Origin: Actinomycetes bacterium | GTDB taxonomy: Bacteria > Actinomycetota > Actinomycetes > Mycobacteriales > Mycobacteriaceae | Assembly (NCBI GenBank): GCA_023415515.1 | Contig: JAEZKH010000298.1 | Span: 1 to 19,568 of the forward strand | Direction of reading: 5' to 3' | Length of the DNA stretch: 19,568 bases | Shown: in pieces, positions 6,696 through 14,400 of the stretch | How the letters are laid out: each line of letters starts with the position of its first letter | Numbering within the stretch: position 1 is the stretch's first letter | Program-made: the position numbers and the translations under genes | The notes under the pieces: generated by a model | What the model saw: only the letters and a program-made list of their open reading frames with translations | Databases searched by the model: none | Told to the model about the DNA's origin: nothing

Positions 6696-6713
6696 GCGAT
6701 TTCGGCGAATCGC
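6696..6713. terminator. Hairpin between convergent aldo/keto reductase and glpK
   Basis: GCGATT (6696-6701) pairs with AATCGC (6708-6713) around a 6-nt loop, filling the 19-bp gap between the two stops. There is no clear T tract. Its position suggests a weak bidirectional terminator. Confidence 0.4.
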
Positions 6714-8230
6714 TAGTCCACGTCGACCCAGTTCAGCGTGCGCTCCACCGCCTTCTTCCAACCGGCGTGACCGGCGGCGCGCTGGTCGTCGTCCCAGTTC
6801 GGGCTCCAGCGCTTGTCCTCCTGCCAGTTGGACCGCAGATCCTCGGGGTCCTCCCAGAACCCGACGGCCAGTCCTGCCGCATACGCCGCACCGAGCGCGG
6901 TGGTTTCGGCGACGACGGGCCTGACGACGTCGACGCCGAGCACGTCGGCCTGGATCTGCATGCACAGATCGTTGGCGGTGATACCGCCGTCGACCTTGAG
7001 GACCTCCATGTGCACGCCCGAGTCGGCCTCCATCGCGTCGACGACATCGCGACTCTGATAGCAGATCGCCTCTAGCGTCGCGCGCGCCACGTGGGCGTTG
7101 GTGTTGAACCGCGACAGCCCCACGATCGCGCCGCGGGCGTCCGAACGCCAGTACGGCGCGAACAGCCCGGAGAACGCAGGCACGAAGTACACGCCGCCGT
7201 TGTCGTCGACTTGCCTGGCCAGCGATTCGCTCTGCGAAGCGCCGCTGATGATGCCCAACTGGTCGCGTAGCCACTGCACCGCCGAACCGGTGACCGCGAT
7301 CGAACCTTCAAGCGCATAAACGGGATTCGCGTCACCGAACTGGTAACAGACCGTCGTCAGCAGGCCGTTCTCCGAGCGCACTATCTTCTCGCCGGTGTTG
7401 AGCAGCAGGAAGTTGCCGGTGCCGTAGGTGTTCTTGGCCTCGCCCGCACTCAGGCACACCTGCCCCACCATCGCGGCCTGCTGGTCACCGAGGATCCCGG
7501 TGACCGGGATCTGTCCGCCGACCGGTCCTTCTTCGCGGGTGATGCCGTAGGACTCCGGATGCGACGACGGTTTGATCTCGGGCAGCATCTGCCGCGGGAT
7601 GTCGAAGAAGGACAACAGTTCGTCGTCCCAGTCCAGCGTCTCGAGGTCCATCAGCATGGTCCGGCTGGCGTTGGTGACATCGGTTACGTGCACACCGCCC
7701 CGGGGGCCGCCGGTGAGGTTCCACAGCACCCACGAGTCGGCGGTGCCGAAGATCGCGTCGCCCTTCTCGGCATCGGCCCGCACACCGTCGACGTTCTCCA
7801 GGATCCACTGGACTTTGCCGCCCGCGAAGTACGTCGCGGGAGGCAACCCGGCCTTGCGTCTGATGACGTCGCCGCGGCCGTCCCGGTCGAGCGCCGAGGC
7901 GATGCGGTCGGTGCGGGTGTCCTGCCAGACAATCGCGTTGTAGTACGGACGTCCGGTGCGCTTGTTCCATACCAGCGACGTCTCGCGTTGGTTGGTAATG
8001 CCAAGTGCCGCAAGATCTGTCGTCGAAAGCTTGGTACTGTTCAACGCCGACGTCAGCACCGAGGCGGTGCGCTCCCAGATCTCGACCGGGTTGTGTTCCA
8101 CCCAGCCGGCCTGCGGCAGGATCTGCTCGTGTTCGAGCTGATGGCGGCCGACCTCCGCGCCGTCGTGGTCGAAGATGATGCAGCGGGTGCTTGTGGTCCC
8201 CTGATCGATCGCCGCTACGAACTCTGCCAA
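6713..8230 (-). CDS. glpK: Glycerol kinase
   Basis: Encodes 505 residues, the usual length of this FGGY-family kinase. It phosphorylates glycerol with ATP to sn-glycerol 3-phosphate in the cytoplasm, feeding lipid synthesis and glycolysis. Key motifs: the phosphate loop DQGTTSTR (9-16), ITNQRET (78-84), WQDTRT, ATYFAGGK, GILGDQQAAMVGQ (catalytic/glycerol-binding Asp), YGTGNFLLLNTG (ATP site), and VDGGITANDLCMQIQAD. The start codon is TTG: an in-frame TGA at 8243-8245 lies only four codons upstream, no ATG or GTG intervenes, and GGGGAG lies 6 nt before it. Gene and position correspond to Rv3696c in M. tuberculosis as I recall it. No glycerol facilitator or repressor lies beside it. Confidence 0.97.
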   Translation of the reverse strand: MAEFVAAIDQGTTSTRCIIFDHDGAEVGRHQLEHEQILPQAGWVEHNPVEIWERTASVLTSALNSTKLSTTDLAALGITNQRETSLVWNKRTGRPYYNAIVWQDTRTDRIASALDRDGRGDVIRRKAGLPPATYFAGGKVQWILENVDGVRADAEKGDAIFGTADSWVLWNLTGGPRGGVHVTDVTNASRTMLMDLETLDWDDELLSFFDIPRQMLPEIKPSSHPESYGITREEGPVGGQIPVTGILGDQQAAMVGQVCLSAGEAKNTYGTGNFLLLNTGEKIVRSENGLLTTVCYQFGDANPVYALEGSIAVTGSAVQWLRDQLGIISGASQSESLARQVDDNGGVYFVPAFSGLFAPYWRSDARGAIVGLSRFNTNAHVARATLEAICYQSRDVVDAMEADSGVHMEVLKVDGGITANDLCMQIQADVLGVDVVRPVVAETTALGAAYAAGLAVGFWEDPEDLRSNWQEDKRWSPNWDDDQRAAGHAGWKKAVERTLNWVDVD

Positions 8231-8335
8231 CTCCTGCTCCCCTCACCACGCGTGCCGTCGTCCATCATGGACTACATGCCGAGCGAGAACGCCGACATCG
8301 GCGCCGGAGGGCCGGCGGCACGAGATATTGACCGC

Positions 8336-9064
8336 ATGCCCCGCGGCGGGCCCGACGCGTCCTGCGTCGACAGACTGCTGCAGACCGACCGGCAGGAATA
8401 TCTGGATCGCGAAGACGTCGACGAAAAGAAGAAGCGCAGCGTGATCCGCGCGCTCGAGTGGACCGGCGAGGTCTTCGGCAACACGGAGAAGTTCGCCAAG
8501 ATCGCGCTTGACGAGGTCGCCGACGTCGCCGATCCCAAGATCCTGGAACTCGGCGCCGGCCACGGCGCGCTGTCGCGCAAGCTGCTGGAATGGCATCCCA
8601 CCGCGCAACTCACCGTCACCGATATCGAGCCTGCGTCGGTGGCTGCAATCGCGGCAGGCGAGCTGGCCCAGGATCCGCGCGCGACGGTGCTCGTGATGGA
8701 CGCGGCCGCCATCGACGCGCCGGACCGGCATTTCGACCTGGCGGTCTTCGTGCTGTCGTTTCACCACTTGCCGCCCTCGCTGGCATCGCGGGTCATCGCC
8801 GAGGGCACGAGGGCGGCGACGAAACTGCTGATCATCGACCTACCGCGACCGCCGTCGCCGCTGCACATCGCCCGGCTCGCGACGATGCTGCCGTTCGCGC
8901 CGTGGGTGCCTTTCGTGCACGACGGCGTGATCAGCTCGCTGCGCACCTACAGTCCCTCGGCGTTGCGCGCGCTCGCCAGGCACGCCGACCCGTCGATCGA
9001 CATCGAATTGCGCGGCGGCCCGTTCAGCCCGCAGGTGGCCGTCGCGGCCCGTCAGTCCATGTAG
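8336..9064 (+). CDS. Class I SAM-dependent methyltransferase
   Basis: Encodes 242 residues from ATG 8336. In-frame ATGs at 8267 and 8276 would lengthen it by up to 23 residues of Gly/Ala-rich sequence, and neither has a clear Shine-Dalgarno, so the start is uncertain. Motif I of the Rossmann-like fold is ILELGAGHGALSRKLL, motif II is LTVTDIEP (acidic residue for the SAM ribose), and the motif IV region is DLAVFVLSFHHLPP, as in methyltransferase-11/25-type domains. A segment after the core (LPFAPWVPFVHDGVISSLRTYS) is probably the substrate lid. The substrate is unknown. It diverges from glpK, and its 3' end overlaps the convergent dispanin-like gene by 13 bp. The likely M. tuberculosis relative is Rv3699, judged from memory of the gene order. 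Confidence 0.88.
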   Translation: MPRGGPDASCVDRLLQTDRQEYLDREDVDEKKKRSVIRALEWTGEVFGNTEKFAKIALDEVADVADPKILELGAGHGALSRKLLEWHPTAQLTVTDIEPASVAAIAAGELAQDPRATVLVMDAAAIDAPDRHFDLAVFVLSFHHLPPSLASRVIAEGTRAATKLLIIDLPRPPSPLHIARLATMLPFAPWVPFVHDGVISSLRTYSPSALRALARHADPSIDIELRGGPFSPQVAVAARQSM

Positions 9065-9396
9065 CGGCGGTGGTGGCCCCAGTCGCCGCCCTGGCTGATC
9101 AGCACGATCACGAAGATGGCGTAGAAGATCAGGAACAGCAGCAGCAGGCCACCGGCGATCCACAGCGACAGCTGACCGAGTCGCCGCACGCGGTCGGAGG
9201 CGTACTGCGCACCGGCGTAATTGCCCGCCGCCCACAGCGGATACACGTTGAACGCGTGGGTGAACGCCGAGAACGACAACGGCCAGAAGAACAACACCGC
9301 GGCGACCGCCCACCCGACATTGTGTGGCGGCGGGCCGACCGGCACCTGGACAGGAGGCGGTGGCTGCGATGGGGTGGTGGGTTCGGATTCGGTCAT
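9052..9396 (-). CDS. CD225/dispanin family small membrane protein
   Basis: Encodes 114 residues. Residues 1-25 are Pro-rich (TTPSQPPPPVQVPVGPPP). Two membrane segments follow (about 27-48 and 76-101) with a loop carrying WAAGNYAGAQYASDRVRRLG. The HNVGWAVAAVLFFWPLSFSA start and the WAAGNYAGAQ.AS loop match the CD225/dispanin (IFITM-like) pattern, common as small proteins in actinobacteria and without an established function there. ATG 9396 is chosen because the Pro-rich leader is typical and because a TAGTTT -10 lies 7 nt upstream; the frame stays open upstream to 9495 but without family features. Confidence 0.85.
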   Translation of the reverse strand: MTESEPTTPSQPPPPVQVPVGPPPHNVGWAVAAVLFFWPLSFSAFTHAFNVYPLWAAGNYAGAQYASDRVRRLGQLSLWIAGGLLLLFLIFYAIFVIVLISQGGDWGHHRRYMD

Positions 9397-9403
9397 GAAA
9401 CCG

Positions 9404-9409
9404 AAACTA
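9404..9409 (-). promoter_or_regulatory. -10 box for the dispanin-like gene (leaderless)
   Basis: On the minus strand it reads TAGTTT (TANNNT), 7 nt before ATG 9396. A TTGACC on the same strand (9435-9440) is 25 bp away, too far to be its -35. Confidence 0.4.
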
Positions 9410-9579
9410 CTGCCGTCGATGCCTCCCGTCAGATGGTCAACGGCGCTGCGCGCCTCAGTTCGAGGATCGAGTCGGCGATTCCGCGGCGTTCGCACCGGGA
9501 TCGTCCGCGGCTATGCGCCACGCGGCGATTATGCGCGATTTCCTTGCGCGCGCGTCACTGAGCCTGTTCCATCTGCTCT

Positions 9580-11058
9580 GTGGGCGAAGAGGTGAAGCGG
9601 ACCGAGTTCAGTCGGGAACACCGCCGCGAATACCGACGCAAGGTTCAGCTGTGCCTCGACGTCTTCGAGACGATGTTGACGCGGTCCAGCTTCGAGTTCG
9701 AGCGCCCCCTCACGGGCATGGAGATCGAGTGCAACCTGGTCGACGCCGGCTACCAGCCCGCGATGCGCAATTCCGAGGTGCTCGACTCCATCGCAGATCC
9801 GGCGTATCAAACCGAATTGGGCGCTTACAACATCGAATTCAACGTTCCCCCTCGGCCGCTGCCCGGTCGGGCCGCGCTGGAGCTGGAATCCGATGTCCGC
9901 GCCAGCCTCAACGCCGCCGAGTCGAAGGCCAACTCGAGCGGCTCACATATCGTGATGGTCGGCATTCTGCCGACGCTGATGCCCGAGCATCTCTCCGGCG
10001 ATTGGATGAGCTCCTCGACCCGCTACCAGGCCCTCAACGACTCGATCTTTTACGCCCGCGGCGAGGACATCCAGATCGACATCACCGGCCCGGAACGGCT
10101 CAGCCTGCAGGCCGCCACCATCGCGCCCGAATCCGCCTGTACGAGTATGCAACTGCATCTGCAGGTGTCGCCGGAGGACTTCGCCAAGAACTGGAATGCC
10201 GCGCAGGTGATTGCGGGTCCACAGCTGGCGCTCGGCGCCAACTCGCCGTACTTCTTCGGTCATCACCTGTGGGCTGAGACGCGGATCGAGCTCTTCGCGC
10301 AGGCCACCGACACCCGTCCTGACGAGCTGAAGGCTCAGGGGGTGCGTCCGCGGGTGTGGTTCGGGGAGCGGTGGATCACGTCGATCTTCGATCTGTTCGA
10401 GGAGAACGTTCGCTATTTCCCGTCGCTGTTGCCAGAGCTGTCCGACGAGGATCCGGTTTCCGAACTCGCCGAGGGACGCACGCCGAGGCTGGCGGAGTTG
10501 CGGCTGCACAACGGCACGATCTACCGGTGGAACCGTCCGGTGTACGACGTCGTCGGCGGCAGGCCCCACCTGCGGGTGGAGAACCGGGTGCTGCCTGCGG
10601 GCCCGACGGTGGTCGACATGATGGCCAACTCGGCGTTCTACTACGGGTTGCTGCGCACGCTGTCCGAAGAGGACCGCCCGCTGTGGACGAAGATGAGTTT
10701 CGCTGCCGCGCACCAGAATTTCCTCGAGTCCGCGCAGCACGGTCTGGACGCCCGCCTCTACTGGCCGGGTCTCGGCGAGGTGACCCCCGACGAACTGGTG
10801 CTGCGGCAACTGCTGCCGATGGCCCATGCCGGGCTGCGCAGCTGGGGAGTCTCCGGTGAGGTGTCCGACCGTTATCTCGGTGTCATCGAGGGCCGCGCCA
10901 AGACGGGCCGCAACGGTTCGGTGTGGCAGGTCGAGACGGTGCGCGCACTGCAGGAGCGCGGGATGGCCCGGCCGGATGCGTTGGCGGAGATGCTTCGGTT
11001 GTACTGCGAGCAGATGCACAGCAACGAACCGGTGCACACCTGGGAGAGCCTGGGATGA
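9580..11058 (+). CDS. Glutamate-cysteine ligase family 2 (GCS2) protein
   Basis: Encodes 492 residues. The GCS2 ligase fold shows FERPLTGMEIECNLVDAG near residues 40-57 (the acidic residues normally bind Mg-ATP and substrate), TELGAYNIEFNVPP, HIVMVGILPTL, ITGPERLSLQ, ALGANSPYFFGHHLWAETRIELFAQA, RLHNGTIYRWNRPVYD and RVENRVLPAGPTVVDMMANSAFYYGLL. The family joins an amino group to the gamma-carboxylate of glutamate using ATP. Actinobacterial members include true gamma-glutamylcysteine ligases (EgtA) and proteins of unknown substrate. This one resembles, from memory, Rv3698 rather than the EgtA gene of the egt cluster. GTG 9580 is used; GTG 9592 is an alternative. The stop overlaps the ATG of the lipoprotein gene (ATGA), implying translational coupling. 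Confidence 0.87.
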   Translation: MGEEVKRTEFSREHRREYRRKVQLCLDVFETMLTRSSFEFERPLTGMEIECNLVDAGYQPAMRNSEVLDSIADPAYQTELGAYNIEFNVPPRPLPGRAALELESDVRASLNAAESKANSSGSHIVMVGILPTLMPEHLSGDWMSSSTRYQALNDSIFYARGEDIQIDITGPERLSLQAATIAPESACTSMQLHLQVSPEDFAKNWNAAQVIAGPQLALGANSPYFFGHHLWAETRIELFAQATDTRPDELKAQGVRPRVWFGERWITSIFDLFEENVRYFPSLLPELSDEDPVSELAEGRTPRLAELRLHNGTIYRWNRPVYDVVGGRPHLRVENRVLPAGPTVVDMMANSAFYYGLLRTLSEEDRPLWTKMSFAAAHQNFLESAQHGLDARLYWPGLGEVTPDELVLRQLLPMAHAGLRSWGVSGEVSDRYLGVIEGRAKTGRNGSVWQVETVRALQERGMARPDALAEMLRLYCEQMHSNEPVHTWESLG

Positions 11059-11495
11059 AGGCGGCGCGGGCGGCGTCGGTGATGTTGCTTGCCGTCGCAG
11101 TCGCGGGTTGTCAAGTGAGCCGCGAAGCAGACGCCGATCCCGTGACGTTCGCGCTCGGCCAGGAGTTCACGATCGGCGGTGGGCAGGAGGCGGTGTTCGG
11201 CGGCGACGATCTGCGCGTGCGCTTCAGCGAGCTTCTGGAGGACTCCCGCTGTCCGACCGAGGTGGAGTGCTTCTGGACGGGGCAGGCGCGCATCGCGGTC
11301 GTCGTGCAACCCACTGGGCGTCGCACGACGACAGCGTATTTCAACACCAACCCCGCACCGGGCGAGAACGTGTCCACCGTCCGCGCCGACCGCTACGCGA
11401 TCGAGCTGAAGAAACTCGAGCCGTACCCGCGCACGCCGGACGACCCGATTCCGTTCTCCGACTACTGCGCGACGCTGCTCGTTACGGCGGGGTAG
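11055..11495 (+). CDS. Small lipoprotein with DSRCP...C motif
   Basis: Encodes 146 residues from an ATG overlapping the ligase stop by 4 bp. The N-terminus is a lipoprotein signal: positively charged MKAARAAS, hydrophobic VMLLAVAVAG, lipobox VAGC with C19 as the lipid-modified cysteine. The mature part looks like a small beta-sandwich with EDSRCPTEVECFWTGQARI (C66 and C72, a likely disulphide) and RYAIELKKLEPYPR. I recognise the DSRCP-x-x-V-x-C-x-W-x-G-x-A pattern from small secreted or lipid-anchored proteins in many bacteria, which to my knowledge have no assigned function. C138 near the C-terminus is unpaired in this model. The 3' end overlaps the convergent giant gene by 34 bp. Confidence 0.85.
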   Translation: MKAARAASVMLLAVAVAGCQVSREADADPVTFALGQEFTIGGGQEAVFGGDDLRVRFSELLEDSRCPTEVECFWTGQARIAVVVQPTGRRTTTAYFNTNPAPGENVSTVRADRYAIELKKLEPYPRTPDDPIPFSDYCATLLVTAG

Positions 11496-14400
11496 AGCGA
11501 CGAAGTCCCCGTCGGCACGTCGATGATCCAGGTCCCCGAACTCGTCGTCTGATACGTTGCGCCGTCGGGCCCGATCGTCACACCCTGCGTCGGGGTTCCC
11601 GCGAATTGTCCGACGGTGCGGACCGACCCGTCGGCGCCGACAGCACTCACCGTGGTGACGCCGTTGCCACTGGTGGTCATGAACACGGTGCCGTCGGGGG
11701 CGACCGCCAACGCCCCGTCGGTGAGTGATCCGCGGACGGGCTCGGTGACGTCTCTGGATCCGTCGGGGTGGATGACGGTCACCAACGCCTCGTCGCTCCC
11801 GTCGATCGGGTTGTTCCGATAGGCGAGTTGGTAGATGGTCCCGTCGGCGAGCGGCAGGGGCGCGCCCCTCGGCGAGCCCACCACGCCGAAACTGGTCACC
11901 GTGCCGTTGGGTTCGACGATGCTGGCGTAACCCTGGTAGCCCTCGGGTGTGGCTTCGTTCCAACGGGTGGCCTGATAGGCGACGTCGTCGATGACGACCA
12001 GACCCACCGGAGTGCCGGGCGCGGTGCCGACGATCCTGAAGCCGGCCTCCGGCGACATGGTGATTATGTAGCTCAGATAATCGGAACCCGAAAGCATGTA
12101 GATCGTCTGGTAGGCAAAGCCGTCCGCGGCGGCCAATCCACCGTCGCCCGCACCGGTCAATCCGGGAGGGGTGGTGTGTGGAACGCCGTCAGGGCCGATG
12201 ACCGTCACGTAGTGGTCGTACTCGCCCGCGTTGGCGGTCGGGACCGTGGTGGTCTGGTAGATCAGGCCGTCCGCGCCGATCACGGCCTTCCCGCTCGGGT
12301 TGCCCGGAATGCCGCCGATCGTCTCGTGGGAGCCATCAGGCCTGATGATCGTGACGAATGTCTGCACACCGCCATCCCCGGGGTCGACGGCGGAGGTGGT
12401 CTGGTAGACGGTGCCGTCTGACCCCACGACTGACGACCCGTAATTCGCTTGCTCGCCGGGTCTTTCGATCGCCACTGCGGTGCCGTCGGGCCGGATCACT
12501 GCGATCGTAGTGCTCGGGGTTCCGTCGGGAGCGGTCGCCGTGGTCGTCACGTACGCGACCCCGCCGGAGGTGACCACCACGGTGTCGGGTGTCGCGCCGG
12601 GCAGCGCTGTGCGGGTGACGGTGCCGTCGTCGACGATCGTGTTCAGGTACATGTCACCGCCGTCATCGGTGAGTAGGTAGGTGGCGTCGCCGGTGCCGAA
12701 TATGGGACTTCCCACCGCCTGCCCACGTATCGGGTCGCTGGTACGGGCAATACCGTCGGCCCCGACGATCGTCACCTGTGTCGTATCGGACGACGCAGAG
12801 TAACTCGTCTCGAATGCATTCCCGTCACCGTCGAAGACCAGCGGTGCGGATGGCGATGTGCCTGCGGGTAACCCGAGGCCGGGCGGATTCCTGACTTCCC
12901 AACCTGTCGAATCGACGATGGTCGTCTGCGCGGATGTCGCCTGGTAGGCCGTCCCGCGCGAATCGAAAACGACTCCGCCCGAGGGATATCCGGTCAGCGC
13001 ATCGCTGATGCGCAGCGTGCCGTCTGGTCTGACGGTCGCCAGATACGTCTTGCCCGCCGCGTGGTCGTCCACCGAGGTCGTCACGTACACGGTGCCATCG
13101 GGGGCAAGGTCGAGTGCGGACCAGCTCGGCACCCCGGGCATCGCATCGCTGTTGTGCACGACTCCGCTGGAATCGATCGTGGTCACGTATGTCGTGCCGG
13201 TGACGCTGTCGGTGGTCAGTTGGTACAGCGTGCCATCAAGATCGACGACTGTGCCACCGGAATAGGGTGCGTGGCGGACGACGGTGGTATGCACGTTTCC
13301 GTCGACGTCGACGAAGTTGACATTGGTAAATTGCGGGGGTCCGCCGGCGTTGGTGTCGAAGGTGATCAACCGCATCGAACCATCGGGCGCGGTTTGATAC
13401 GTGTCGGGCAGCGGATGCCCCGGAAGCACAACGCTTCTGCTGATATCACCTTGTGCGTCGAAGGTGGTGACAACGGTTCGAATGACGCCGGTCGACTCCG
13501 TATCGGTCATGATGTAGGCGTTGCCGTTGGTGTCGAAGTACGGTCCAGCGTTGTTCGGAAGCCCGGTGAAGGCATCGCTGACGTGGACGTCCATGTCTGT
13601 GTCCGCGTCGGGTCCGTCCGCCCTGATCGTCACCAAGAACGTCTCGTACGCGTAGTGTCCCGGGTCGCCGGGGATCACACCACCCGTGTAGTACGTCTGA
13701 TAGACCGCTCCGTCAGGACCGATGGTCGGCCCGTATCCCGTTGGGCCGTCGAATTCGTGGCTGTACAGGGTGGAGCCGTCGCTCGCGATGCCACTGACAA
13801 TGGTCTTTTCGCCCCAGATGTACGTCGTCTGAACGATCGTGCCGTCCGGGGCCGCGACGAGGCCGCTGATCGGTGCTCCCACGACGGGCGCGCCGTACGC
13901 GATCGACGCGTCAGGCCCGACGGTGGCGACCGTTGTCATCTGGGTCGTGGGGTCATACACACTTTGGTGCGCGACTCCGTTGGAGTCCAGCACCACTCCG
14001 CCGAACACCTGATCAGACGTCTGACGTGACAACGACTGACTCGCAATCGTTCCCGTCGGCGAGACGACGCCCACCAAGTAGTAGCCGGCGTCTTTCACGG
14101 TCACATAGGCGAAGCCGTCGGGATCGACCACCATCGGCCCCTGCACACTCCCGGTGATCGCGGCGGTGTGCACGCCGTCGGGCCCGGCAAGCGTGATGTA
14201 CGTGACCGCGGGCTGACCGCCGCCCGTGCCGCCTGGCCCCCCTCCGGCGCCCCCGTTGCCGCCGGCTCCGCCACCTCCGCCGAGACCGCCGTCCTGCCCG
14301 GAAGAAGATGCCTGCGTGATGGTGGTCTGATAAACGGTGTCGTTGGGGCCCAGGACTATTGGGTTGTAGATCTGACCCGGTAGCTCGGTGCTCGTCACCT

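Noticed and set aside
7559..8335. Long in-frame extension upstream of the methyltransferase
   Set aside because: The frame is open far into the antisense of glpK, but the extension has no domain features. The methyltransferase must start at 8267 or later to avoid the glpK coding region.
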